From contig JAMPIQ010000003.1 of assembly GCA_024699855.1 (NCBI GenBank), positions 2,914,001 to 2,978,000 of the forward strand: a stretch of DNA of 64,000 bases. The letters are read 5' to 3'. Shown here one piece after another: positions 10,999 to 22,208 of this stretch. Positions within the stretch are counted from its first letter, which is position 1; every line of letters starts with the position of its first letter. A model generated the notes under the pieces. It worked only from the letters and a program-made list of their open reading frames with translations. It was not told the origin of the DNA and did not search any database. A program made the position numbers and the translations under genes. Source of the DNA: Aphelenchoides besseyi (lineage: Eukaryota > Nematoda > Chromadorea > Rhabditida > Aphelenchoididae).

Positions 10999-11680
10999 AA
11001 CGTACATTACACAATGGTTTCAGGAGCCGAATAGCTGCCGCTTCTACGGCAGACGAAACGCTCGCTAGCAAGTTGATTGCCAGTAAACCAACGCAAATAC
11101 CAACAGTGTTAACAAGTGATCCTGCCAGTTTGTAAAAGTTACGTAAATAGCAAATTTTCTTTGACTTGACATTAAATGATTCTGCGCAATTTTTCTGCAC
11201 ACAAACTACTTTACTCTCATTCACGGCTTTAGCACGTTTGAGCCACTTGTGACCGCCAATATGTAATATCATTGCACGAATAAATTCAATTTTCTCTAAC
11301 TTTAATCTTGGAATTTTCAATAAACATGATCAAAATTCCGTAATTTACAATCAAAAAACTACATAGCGATCGAAAGTATAAATATCACTGTAGATGTAAC
11401 CGGAAATGAGTTCTTGATAAGCGTAAATCATCGGGTTGTCTTTGTTGGACAGAAGATGTGCGTCCGTAAAATACGCTTGGTCTTCAAACGTCTTCTGTCT
11501 GCCTCAATTCAAGAAATTGCCGCAACAAACACGAAATTACAGCAATAGGAAACCAAATTACAATTAATCAGTACCGCAGTTAAAACGTTCTTTTTCATCG
11601 ACAGTTTGATACGAAATATACTCAACTATATCATCAAAATCATTCACCAAAAACATCGAAATTAACGGACTATCGATTGT
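10982..11680 (-). CDS. Putative membrane protein, tetraspanin-like C-terminal half
   Basis: Exons joined by short introns read SMFLVNDFDDIVEYISYQTV, ERFNCG, then KTFEDQAYFTDAHLLSNKDN, then EKIEFIRAMILHIGGHKW, a Cys-containing loop (VVCVQKNCAESF, KKIC) and a hydrophobic segment LAGSLVNTVGICVGLLAINL before the stop at 10982. A Cys-bearing loop followed by a last membrane segment resembles the end of a tetraspanin, but I could not find three upstream membrane segments, so the family is uncertain. It overlaps the tail of the convergent gene at 10527-10998 by 17 bases. Confidence 0.35.
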
Positions 11681-11780
11681 TCTTGTTAAGGCAAAATTTT
11701 TTATGCAGCTATTTTGGGAATACTGGTGATTTCACAGCTTTTGAATTGGAGTCATAGTTTGTCTTCGTACACAAACGAAG

Positions 11781-12679
11781 TTAATCGAATAAAACGAATT
11801 CAGGCTGCAACAATGATTTGGAAACTTGAACCACACATTTCGATGATTTTTGAGTCGCATCAATCAACGGAGACGTGACTGTGGTCTGAAACCTTTGAAT
11901 CGTTCAAATTGGATCGTTAACTCACCGAAGCAATTGAAAATTCAGATTGAGTCGATTGAACTGAAGATTGAGTGGTGTTCAAAACAGCTTGAGTTTCCTC
12001 CAACGATTCGGTCAATGAATTCAGCATGCTTTCAACGGGCAGTTCGGTTTCCTCAGTCAACAGACCTACAGCTGGGACTTCAAAAGAGCGCTGGATTAGC
12101 TTAATACAAAAATGAGAAAAGACCGAAAACCACAAACTACCTCTTCGTCGTCATCAGTAGCAGAATCCAGCAATTGTGTTTGGTCAAAGGCCGAAAACTC
12201 ATTCTCCATTGCAATGGAAGAAACTGATTGAGTTGGAGCGATATCAGTTAGAATCGACGTGACTGTATCCAAAGCTTGAAAATTTTTGTTCACAGGAAAA
12301 GAATGTCCACTTACTGTTGTTAGTTTTGCACGATTCGCTTGCTTTATTTTGCGTGGTGAAACTTCGTTCAAACGGTCGATCATTGGGAAATTGACAAGAA
12401 GATTCCTGGAACAGAAGTATGTTTGTTTGCTGATCGTTTTACCTGAGTTGTAGCCGGACTCATGGTGCGAGCTCTGATTTGTTCGTTGAGATAGGCCTGA
12501 TAAGTCGAAATGAATCGACCTTTGGCATCACGTAGTGGTAACTTTCGTCCTCTGCGATCGTATTCTTTTCGTACCAAGTTTTCCAAATTGACCGGACGAA
12601 CGAGAGGTCGCTGGAGAATCGCGGCAAGAGATTCCGGAACATCAGTCTCTTTTTTGTTGCGAAGCGGACGAGGTGCCAT
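11781..12679 (-). CDS. Unrecognised Ser/Thr/Glu-rich protein, five exons
   Basis: Starts MAPRPLRNKKETDVPES, with a basic N-terminal region (RRGRKLPLRDAKGRF). Five exons are joined by 35-45-nt GT...AG introns in consistent frame; later exons contain ATDDDEE, AVGLLTEETELPVESML and TQAVLNTTQSSVQSTQSEF and the protein ends LLQPEFVLFD. Composition suggests a largely disordered, probably nuclear protein. Not recognised. Confidence 0.55.
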
Positions 12680-12852
12680 TGCAAATGACCAGTCAGTTGG
12701 AAGAAGGTCAATCGAGTGAGGAGATAGACGAACAAAAGCTCGATTTTTAATTCAAATTTGCAAATTTCAGAAGAATTCGTTTATTGTTCATTTTCTACGT
12801 TTGAATATGAAGAATTTCATTTCAATGTTTATGTTCAACATATGACTTTAAG

Positions 12853-13187
12853 TTAAGGCAACTTAACAGATGGTGGAGCATTGCACAAATCGCCAGTGCA
12901 ACAAGAGACATAATAGTATGTAGTGTTGTAATTTCCTGTCTGTGTGCACAGATTATAGTCGTCGCAATTGCTAAATTAAATTGAAGATTAATTGTGTATG
13001 AGCAAACCACTTACTAGTATGTGTCGTCACCGTCGTTCTCAGACAAAGTTACACAGAAGTCAACTGTCTTGTTGCAATCGTTCTTGATCGTAAAAATCTC
13101 ACTTCCTACGTAACAGGTCAAAGCATGAACAATTCCGACGTATAAAAGACAGACGAAGCCCAAGAACAAAAATCGACGCGAATCCAT
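12853..13187 (-). CDS. Small secreted Ly6/uPAR-like (three-finger) protein
   Basis: A signal peptide (MDSRRFLFLGFVCLLYVGIV) is followed by LTCYVGSE, NDCNKTVDFCVT, then after a 44-nt intron (12971-13014) NCDDYNLCTQTG and the hallmark end SCCTGDLCNAPP. The CC-x3-CN ending and the early LTC are typical of Ly6/ET-module domains, stabilised by disulphides and usually secreted or GPI-anchored. No C-terminal hydrophobic tail is present, so secretion is more likely. About 96 residues including signal. In-frame ATG at 13211 is an alternative start but would spoil the signal peptide. Confidence 0.75.
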
Positions 13188-13788
13188 GGCTAAGAAGACG
13201 AATGATGGCATTCACTTTCATGACTTCCTTTTTATGTCCGCTTTTTAATTGTAAGTTGATGACATGAGAAACAGAAGACAAACAATACGAACGACTGATA
13301 ACTGAACGGACACATGAAACCTAATTACTTTGACGTGAAAAGGCTGATAAGGAGTAGTAATTAAGTTTTGATTTCATTTATGTCACGGTCTATGGGTGTT
13401 TGATCATTGCAATGTGCCGAGATCAAAACTTAACAACGAAAATAAAATCAACAGAAACCGAGAAAAACAAAATTAAAGAAGTTTGTAGAACACAAACAAA
13501 CGTCGAGAGTTTGGGCCAAGAAGATTTGATTAAGCCACATTTGGTTATAAGATCGTGGGCGAGTCGAAGCAAAAGCCAAACACTTTGGTTTTTCGGATGT
13601 AATCTAAAGCGACTTAACTTCTATCCGTTTATCTTTCCTGGGGATTCGCTTGTTTATTGCTGTTTGGACATACGGATTAAACGAACAACGGCCGTTCTGT
13701 GCGTCAATGTCAATACGATGATCTCAAATCTTCCTCGTCTTTTTAATCGTTTCCTAACAGCTACCACGTGTTTAGTCCTCGCAGAGTA
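13188..13788. other. Intergenic interval between divergent genes
   Basis: Upstream region shared by the Ly6-like gene (minus) and the transporter gene (plus). A 129-codon plus-strand frame (13400-13789) ends at the transporter start and shows no motif; it is probably chance. Confidence 0.4.
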
Positions 13789-15838
13789 ATGGATAAAATT
13801 CGGTAAGTTGTTGAATTTTACATTGCTTTTAATAAGACAAAATGCAGCAACCAACTTTGTGGTCGATATCAACTGTTCGCGGTTTGTGTAACTCAATGTG
13901 TGATATTGGGTTTCGATTCGATGTTCTTTTCGCTTTTGATTCATCAGTTTTTCGGCCCATTACTTTTAGTCGGAACTTGTGTCTACAATGGTTGTATGCT
14001 ATTAGCTGCTGTTTTAGTTGCTATAAATGGATTTGGAAGGTAACTAGAAGTTTGCTTCCTTTGAATTCAATTTTTAAGATGGAACACGTGGGCAACTTGT
14101 TTTGTTTTACTGAGCGTCAAGGCGATCGCGTTAAGTTGCATTGCCATTCAATCCTTTAAAGTACTGCTCTTAACATTACTTGGCATCATTGGTTTTTGTA
14201 TCGCAGCTGAACAGTCGTTGATTTTGGATTTGAGTATACGACGAATACCGAATCCTGCCAAGAAGCTGCTTATTCCGGTTCGTTTATTCATGTTGTATTA
14301 CTTAATCGTAGATTTAAGCTATGTTTTACTTGTTTATCTGCCGGAAACTTCTTGGGCTCATTGCTATTCGAAGAAACAACCGTTGAAGTGACCAATAGAC
14401 GAGATTTAATTACAACAAACAACTTATCATCATTCTATTCGAATTACAAGTCGTGAGTTTGCTCGACGGTCGTTTACAATCGTCTGTTTAGTTTTAATGT
14501 TTTGCAGCAAATTTACGTTCAACCACGCGTATCAGTTGCCTACGTTGCTGTTGGCTCATCGATTCTGCAAGTAAGAAGTTAGCACTAGAAAACATCTTCC
14601 AATTGTCGTTTAGTGTTTTCTCGGCTATTTGGTTTACGATCTGTGGAAGACGAAAACAAACGACAGTCGAACGTCGAATGACACGGAAACTGTGGATGTT
14701 ACCCCAGCAGATAAACTGCATCACATTCACGCAATCGGTGCGACTCTCGTATTCCTTAGCTCGGGACTTTTCTTCGTGTTTCCGTATCAATCAACGGGCT
14801 TCTCGTTACCATCGTATGGAATCGTTTATCTCTACGCATTTCTGGTAACAAGAACTCAATTGACTGTTGTTAAGCGAACTTTAGGGTGCATGTTTTGCCA
14901 GTCGGTTGTTATTCTTAATTTTCGCTTGCAAGTTTCCGATTATGTTTTGGTTGGCCGCCGGAATTCTGATGTCCGCCGGAGGACTTTGTTTATTCGGTTT
15001 TGAGCTCACGAAATCATTGGCTGCAGTATGGTACGGGATGGTAAAGAAAGGACTAATAAGAAAATAGTAACTAAAATAGTTCAAAGGGTTTATCAACAAT
15101 GCTACCAGTACTGAGCACTTTGTTTTCGAAATCTCGAGGTTTCTTTAGTCTTTTTTGCGTTATACAGTTTTGGTTTAGATGCTATAATTCACCCGCTGAT
15201 TATTAGCTCTATCGGAAGCTCTGTGGTTTATCCGCTAGCAATGTCTCAAGTTGGTTTTGACAACTCAATCATTCTATCGACACTTTCCAGATCGTTCATA
15301 CTTACGGGACGGAGATATTCACGACAGCGAACTTCTTGGCGTTGTTTTTAATGGTCTGTCTCTTTGTTTGTCTTTTGAACGTTCAGTCATCTACCGACAA
15401 GCCACGAGGTAATGGTCTCTATTATGGCTGATTGTCTATAACGAAGATTTAGATGAGAATCACGCACGAGTCTGGATATTCTTTCAAGGACAAGGTGTTA
15501 AACGGACTCGTTCAATACGCAAATTCATCGGTAGTATACGCGGGAGCATTCGCGGTAGTCGTTGTGAGTGAATGGAAGTACTCTTAATTGGCTTGATTTT
15601 AGACCGACGTCTACGAAGACATCAAAGAAGTCCACAGCCCCCAAACAACAATCTTTTGAGTCCGAATCCAACCGCCAATCGATCTTATCGTTCCACTGAA
15701 AGCGCACGACAAAAAAAGGCGAATTTTTTGGAGTTGAATCCACGACGACACAATTCGATTGATGAAGAAGAACCGACTTCTATCGATTACGTTTCTCCCG
15801 CAAGTCCAACACGTTTGATTTGTGAATCGTCCACCTAA
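13789..15838 (+). CDS. Multi-pass membrane transporter, probably MFS-type
   Basis: About ten exons with 39-60-nt introns join in frame. Start MDKIR, then hydrophobic segments such as QLFAVCVTQCVILG, GPLLLVGTCVYNGCMLLAAV, TCFVLLSVKAIALSCIA, LLLTLLGIIGFCIAA, CLSAGNFLGSLLF, RVSVAYVAVGSSIL, IGATLVFLSSGLFFVF, RLLFLIFACKFPIMFW, ILMSAGGLCLFGF, FGLDAIIHPLIIS and TTANFLALFLMVCLFVCLL. Eleven to twelve membrane spans fit the major facilitator superfamily, but no diagnostic substrate motif was seen. The cytoplasmic C-terminus is Arg/Ser-rich and ends SASPTRLICESST-like residues at 15838. It converges with the kinase gene, leaving only about 130 bp between them. Confidence 0.65.
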
Positions 15839-15965
15839 GTCCCGTATTTCTTATAATCAAAGCCAATGAACGTGTACCCATATCTTTAAAATCGAACATC
15901 AGAGCTCAAGAATCGCTTTTATTCTCAAAAGTTCGGCGCAAAAGACATCGTAATGGAACTTGAAT

Positions 15966-17704
15966 TTACGGTCCGTAGGATTCGAAGTTGTCGAGCGGCG
16001 GTTTTTCGTTCGGAGCAACCAATTTGAACAGAACTTCGAAGTCGGGACGCTCATCCGGATTCTGAGTGAAACACAAGTCCATGACACTCGCAATGACCGT
16101 CGGAGTATCTTCTGGTGGTTTCATTGGAGCTTCGCCGGAGAGAATCTGAAATCGTTTGTTTCCAAGCAATCAACTTCTCGACGAACTTTCTTGCGCGCAT
16201 CCAGATTCGATTCGCCGGGGAATGGGTCGGTTTTGCATCGCGAAAAAATCTCCCAGATGAGAACCTGAAAACATAGTCCCATTTCTGGACTGGAAATGAA
16301 CTCACTCCGAATGCCCAAACGTCCGATTTCTTTGAGAAAACTCCCTTCTTGAGCGTCTCCGGTGCAAGCCATTTCACGGGCATGTTTTTGAGTTTGTCCA
16401 ACTTGACGGCACTCTTGTCCGCAACCGACAGCCCGAAGTCGCTGATTTTCAACTCGTCATGCGAACCCAAAAGACAATTTCGAGCCGCAATGTCGCGGTG
16501 AATTATTTTGCGATTCGAGAGGTAGCACATTCCACGAGCAGCATCACGAGTGTATTTGGCCAAAACGTCCGTTGGAAGATTGGGATGCTTGCGAAGATGC
16601 TGAAGGAGAGAACCACCGGGAGCCAATTCGAGAACGATCATCACCGGTTCCTCTTGTGGCGCTACACCGTACATTTTGACAATGTTCGGATGATCGAAAC
16701 GTCTCATCAACTTCGCTTCTTTGACGAACTCGGCGCGTTGCTTCTTGTGCATCATTCCTTTGAGTCGTTTGACCGCAACATCAATCGTAGTGTCCTGCAA
16801 CAGGTGGTCGTTATAATTGTACCAATGAATATCTTACGTCTTTGTTCTTCAAAGCAGCCGCGTACACATCACCAAATGCTCCACCGCCAAGACGTTGTTT
16901 CAGTTCGATGTGCTCGTGAAGAATGTAGAAAACCGGACGAGGAACTGCGTTTATGAGCAACGTGCCATCGGACATCACTGGAACCTTGTCGTTCACGTGT
17001 GCTTCGATCAATTCGGTAACCGTCGGACGTTTCAACTGAAATTGACAGTTGAAGTTCGAAGCTCGTGGGGAAAACAAACGTCACGTAGCGACCACAAATC
17101 ATTCTTAAAGTTGAATAAAATGTGACGAATACGGTTCTTGTACATGACCGTGGCGGCATAGCGAACGTGTGTGTTGACTTCCGTTTTGCGCACCAGAAAG
17201 TCGCCGTCATTCTTCAGCAAGTCCTCAATTTCATCACGAGGCATCAAACCATGATACCACGGGTTATGCGTTAAGGCCTTACTCATGCGCTGAAACTTCC
17301 ATCAATTGATTCGAAATGAAAGCTCACATTCAAAAGCTCTTCGTTGTAAACATCTTCAGTTTGATTCCTGTCCTTGAATGATTTGTGCGACTTGTAAGAC
17401 ATCGGTGTGTTCTGCTATCCATCCATTAACCAATATACTCTATTTCACTCACTTTTGGACGTGTTTTCGGACTTTTCTTCGACAACAACGACTTTTGAGT
17501 TGGTCCTTCTCGACTTCGCGTGCCCGAGTCCTTGGATCGTGCTCCGGCATTTTTGGAACGAGTTCCCGGCTCCTTTTTTGGGGTTCCGCGCAACGTTCCA
17601 GCTCCACGTGTCACCGTTTCTTTCGAGTTTCCCGCCTTTTCTTTTCTGAAATGTCGACCATCAAGATTGTGAACGCACAATGGAACTCACTTCATTGTGG
17701 ACAT
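15966..17704 (-). CDS. Non-receptor tyrosine kinase, FER/FES-like (SH2 + kinase)
   Basis: Phosphotyrosine-binding SH2 domain followed by a tyrosine kinase, the layout of the large nematode FER/FES-related family. A basic Ser/Thr-rich N-terminus (MSTMKKEKAGNSKETVTRG, about 75 residues) precedes the SH2 (PWYHGLMPRDEIEDLL, DGDFLVRKTE). The kinase has the glycine loop LGGGAFGDVYAA, ATP-binding Lys in VAVKRLK, catalytic HRDIAARNC, DFGLS and MPVKWLAPE; the C-lobe continues SDVWAFG-VLIWEIFSRC and ends DERPDFEVLFK. Short introns interrupt the gene; all joins keep frame. All catalytic residues are present, so activity is expected. No tyrosine is seen in the activation loop between DFG and the APE motif, unlike vertebrate FER/FES. 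Confidence 0.88.
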
Positions 17705-17944
17705 GAATGGAAGACAATCGGAAAAGTCACCGACAACTCGCCAGTGAAGGAGAAACTGCGACTGCGTTTGATTTGATTTTTCTGTTTTCAGCTTGTTACA
17801 TTTGATTATGCAAATTTCGTGAGATTTCTATTGGTGGCATGTGAGATGGCCAACGGCTATTTCCAGCCTAACCACTTGGTTTCCATGGCAAAGTTGTATG
17901 TGCTTGGACAGAAAAGCCTAAATACCTCATATTTTCAAATAGAA

Positions 17945-18972
17945 ATGACCGATCTAGAAGCTCAAAAAGTGACTTCTCAACCAGTGATTATAAGCAAAGA
18001 TGGTGAGTTGAAGTGTATGACCAATTTATACATTGAATTAAGAAGCTAGTAGAGGTCCTCGTCTCATCGATCCCTGCGAATTTGTTTTCAAGCCACTGCT
18101 CGGCGAGTTTCTAGGAACCCTCCTTCTCGAGTTCTTTGGTTGGTTTCTATCTTTCATAGCTTCTTAATCGCCAATTACAGCTTCTCAACTTCTGGTTTTT
18201 GTCGCACAGAACTTCGCTTTAACTGCTTTCTGTTTGGCCGCTGTTCGATACACGTTGATGCTCGTGCTCGAGGATGTTTGTGACGGAGAATTCAATCCCG
18301 GTTTGTGGTTTCAGTCTTCCTTCTACCGATTGTTTTGTAGCCATTACACTCGGCAAACTGTTTTGTTTGCAAAGAAACGTGTTCGTAAGTTTGGCGTTGA
18401 TTGTCGGCCAATTCTTTGGAGCGTTCATTGGCGAGGTTCTGTTTACGGCCATTCGTCCATCGACAACCAATGTGTTTCCATTGAATTTCATTAACACATC
18501 AACAGGCTTTGAAGACCGTCTTCCCGGTTCCTTTCAAAGTGTTAGTTGAAAATCCGAATGTGTTTACTCTTTTTCAGTACTTTCTAATCGAAATGATCAG
18601 CACTTTCTTGTTTGTGATTGCATTTCTCAGAACCGAACATTGCGGATGTATGGCCGCTGTCACGGTAATCCACTCTTCTTTGCATTTACACGATTTGTGT
18701 TTCAGTTAATCACGACAACTATCGCTTTCGAAGCGGGACTAGAAACTCGAGCCACTGGAAATTTCGCTCAAGTGTTTGCTCATTCAGTAGCTGGAAGCCT
18801 TTGGCAAGCCTCTGATCCTTGGCGTTACGTTGAGGCGGCTGCCGCATCGGCGTTTATTACTCCGTTTATTGCCGCCGTTTTATTTTGGTTCGTTGAAGTG
18901 GTCGTTATGATTCGAACACACTTTCAGGTTGTTACATTCGGCAAGGGAAATGAAAGAAAACGACGAAAATGA
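17945..18972 (+). CDS. Aquaporin-like channel
   Basis: Membrane channel of the MIP/aquaporin family. Start MTDLEAQKVTSQPVI; after introns come PCEFVFKPLLGEFLGTLLLE, LLVFVAQNFALTAFCLAAV and the first pore motif in CDGEFNPA. That NPA codon block is split by a 40-nt intron. Later spans are VSLALIVGQFFGAFIGE, YFLIEMISTFLFVIAFL and FITPFIAAVLFWFVEVV. The region where the second NPA is expected reads TGNFAQVFAHSVAGSLW, suggesting NPA has become NFA. Six spans can be counted. It may transport water or small solutes, or be altered in selectivity. Basic C-terminus ends KRRK. Confidence 0.8.
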
Positions 18973-19113
18973 TCAAGAACCAGTAGTTTGATTGTTACTA
19001 GCGATGAATAAACTAATGTTCTTGTCTCGACCCTCAAGTACTCAAAAGAATGAAATCGATTTTGTGTTTTCATTTCTCGCTTTCGACTTCTCGAGACAGG
19101 TCGATTGATCTCA

Positions 19114-19729
19114 ATGATTCTCGCTCTACTCCTCTTGCTCATTCTGACCTCTGATGTCTTATCCAAAGAGTCAATTAAGCGAACGGATGTGTTCGTTTAC
19201 GACATTTATTTCAACATGAGTTTCACACTATCTGATGGGATCGTTGTAGCTATTGGCTTGGTTGTTGTGCTTCTGCTCAACCTCATTCCACTGATCGTGG
19301 TTCTTTTGTTGCATCGAAAGCAGAATGCAAAAGAACCGAGTAAGTTTTCGAGATTTGGTGTTTTGCAGACTTCTCTTCAGCTAAAAAGGATTTGCAAGAA
19401 GCCAAAGAAATGGATGAATGCGAGCCTAATACTAAGAATCGTACAGTCAAAAACAAGAGTCCGGTCAAATTGAAAGTGAAAAGAATGTCGAGTGTCCACA
19501 AAGACGGTCAATTGCCTTCTGAAGTTTGTTCACATCTCCGTCGATTCAATAGTTTTCGTTTAGCCTTCGGATTTCAAATTCGACGGAAATGAAAATAACG
19601 AAACTGGAACGGTAATGTTGGACACTGCGAATCCGGATTCTCGTAAGTTCCCAGTATTCTTTTCCTTACTTTGTGTTCAGGCGAGAAAACCGATTTGCAA
19701 TCACCGCAAAGACCGAAGTCACTTCTTTG
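19114..19729 (+). CDS. Small type I membrane protein, unrecognised
   Basis: Signal peptide (MILALLLLLILTSDVLS), a short extracellular part, one membrane span (GIVVAIGLVVVLLLNLIPLI) and a charged cytoplasmic tail. Four exons with 35-50-nt introns join to give NFSSAKKDLQEAKEMDECEP, KLKVKRMSSVHKDGQLPSE, PSDFKFDGNENNETGTVMLD and a final EKTDLQSPQRPKSLL. The tail is Lys- and Pro-rich. No family recognised. About 170 residues. Confidence 0.55.
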
Positions 19730-19939
19730 ATTGTTGGAGTTAGAAGGAAGAAAATGAACTTCTTTTTTCATTCAATTCAAGTTCTTTGCTCTTCAAGCAA
19801 ATATCACAGATCAGTCATGTAGTGTCGCTCTAGTTTAAAGTCAAAGAACGAGTGTAGGCAAACAAAAAACTCCAAAGAGCAGCCACGTGATTATTCTACT
19901 TAAACCACGCGTTGTAGTTGTGTGGTTGGTCATTTTAAG

Positions 19940-21489
19940 ATGGAGTTCAGCGAAAAAGAACTTTCAATCTTGACTGCTCTTCAAAAGTCAAAAAGTCGGA
20001 TTGTTCTTCTGTTCAAATGGCGATATCCATTCTTTACACAACTCGAGAACTTCCAGAAACCTGCGGACTGTGGGCTCATCGGCGTATTCTCGACGGCCCT
20101 CAAAGGACGATTGTTCGTCGGATATGAAAAACACTTCGATTTGATCATTTGGTTTGAGGTACCACAGCTCGTATCTCATTTCAACCTTCTTTTCAGGCGG
20201 ATTTCAGTGCTGTAAAGAACGCTTATTGCGGAGAAGAAACAATACAAATCAAAGAGTTGGATCAGATTGTTGGTGAAGTCGTTAAGTTGATTGAACCCCA
20301 GAAGTTGCGTTTTCTCGAGTGTGAAGAAGCAACGATGGACGCGGCTTGTAAAACGAGACAACGATTTGGAATTCCCGGTGGGCTTCGAAAGTTTGTTTGT
20401 GACTTTTATTTAGGAGCAAGACCTGGAGATCTTGATTATCTACGGGACAAAAGTCGATTGAAAGACGCGTGTCGTCGGCATGGAATTCCGACTGCTCGTT
20501 TTGCAATTGTCGATTTTGAAAAGAAAGAGAAATTAGACGAGACGATCAAACGCATCGAAATGCAAGTTGGCAAATATCCCATGTTCTGCAAACCAACTGG
20601 TGGTTTCGGAAGTGGTGGAGGGCAGATGATCCGAAACTCTGTGGATCTACACAAGTTTTTAGTCTCTGAAGATGGAAAACAAACGGTAAAGATTCCGACG
20701 GTATTCGACTTGCTGTTTAGACGTATCTCGTCGAAGAGTGTGTTCAAACTCGAGAGTTTTGGGCCTCGGTTGTTTTACTTCAAAACGGCGAATGGCGCCC
20801 GTTGAATGTTCTGCATTGTGGCAATCGAACAAGCAGACAAAATTTGGATGATGGTCAGTGGATGTCGGCCGATCTTCAATGCCAATCTTTAGGTCAACCA
20901 ATTCCATTTATTGCATTTAAATTCGAAAAAGCCGAACAACACGAGTTTCCGTCGATGAGCAAATTTGTTGACCTCGTAATTAGAACACTCAAACCGCCCG
21001 TTCCACACGTTTTTTGTGTTCAAGGATTTCAACTGACACCTGGAAAGAACGATTACCTGTTCACAGAATGCGGTTACCGATTGAATGGAGCACGTGGCTG
21101 TGGAATCTCTTACAAAGCCGCTGGAATAAGTCAGGAAACGGCCTTTTTTACTTGCTTATATGGATCCGAATTACGATCCAGTGCCCGATCCAGTTCATCG
21201 CACAACCACTGCATCTATCTGGTACCCTTCTCGGTAAGCGAAACCTCTTCTAGACACTAAAGATGATCGTTGTAGAAAAGGAACTTTGCAATCTCATAGT
21301 CAACCCTCAACTGTTAATTTTCAATCCAAAATTCGCTTCTTTTGGTACTTACCAGTTGGCTCTAAACTCAATGTTGCTACTTCTTACAACGATTTTGTTG
21401 CGTTTGTTGAAGTGGAACATGAAAACCAAAAAGTAATGGAAAAGGAGTTGAAATGGCTTATGGAAAACTGGACTCTTGATATTGTATAA
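19940..21489 (+). CDS. ATP-grasp domain protein, with an apparent frameshift
   Basis: Predicted ligase of the ATP-grasp fold, which couples ATP hydrolysis to joining a carboxylate to an amine or thiol. Start MEFSEKELSILTALQKSKSR; the second exon has DKSRLKDACRRHGIPTARFA and YPMFCKPTGGFGSGGGQMI, the substrate-clamp and glycine-rich ATP loop. Then YLVEECVQTREFW, GYRLNGARGCGISYKAAG and, in another frame, LLAYMDPNYDPVPDPVHRT. The two frames meet at a run of six T (21144-21149); five T would keep one frame. The last exon continues RFFWYLPVGSKLN to a stop at 21489. Substrate cannot be told; carnosine-synthase-like enzymes are one relative. Apart from the single base the gene looks sound. Confidence 0.7.
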
Positions 21490-21889
21490 CTGTTTAAATG
21501 AAGATCATAAGCTATTCACTTGAAGATACAATTACTACTCCCAAACTTGACAAATGCTGACATTGGAGACAATAAACTTGCAACTTTTTTGTTTATAGAA
21601 GACTTCATATATGCATTGCTTCAACGTTGCGATAAGCTTCTTATGAACGAACATTTATCGCTTTTCCCCTCTCCTCTATTATAAAAAAACCCGTATAAAA
21701 AGTCTTCTTCTCCTCAAAAAACATCACCGTTCTCAGAGAACTAAAACTATCCATCCTTCGTGTTGTCTTTACTGTAAATAAACTCTCGTCCTAAAGGGTT
21801 TTTGTCCAACAATTCAGACATTTATTTATTTGTTTTCAAGTAGGTTTAAGGAGAAGTAATAACTTGACAGAAACTTTTTCAGTGAACCC

Positions 21890-22208
21890 GACAAGCTCGC
21901 TACTTTGGCCTGGATGCAATTAAAACGAATCTTCGATGCACGGCGTTCATCCTACAAATTCATTGTGAATCAACTGCCGCTCAATTTCAAACAAAAGTGT
22001 CCATCGCATCCACGCAACAAGAACACAACAATACGTGACAATGCAACAACTAAGCGAGTTTACAAACAGTAGCCACCAACTCACATTCAATTGCAGAAGA
22101 AAAATTGACATTGAAGATACAAGCGAGGAACATCCGTCGATATCAAAGGCAAAGAAAACGGCGATTAGTGGAACTCCAGAAGAAAGCGAAAAGAACGAAG
22201 AAAAATGA
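21890..22208 (+). CDS. Possible small gene, low support
   Basis: An acceptor-like TTTTTCAG is followed by an open stretch EPDKLATLAWMQLKRIFDAR, then QLPLNFKQKCPSHPRNKN; a second open stretch (RKIDIEDTSEEHPSISKAKK) ends at a stop near 22208. A splice join of normal length that keeps the frame was not found. Lys-rich composition; no family recognised. Confidence 0.25.

Noticed and set aside
13400..13789. 129-codon plus-strand frame
   Set aside because: It ends exactly where the transporter starts, has no motif and a composition like intergenic sequence.
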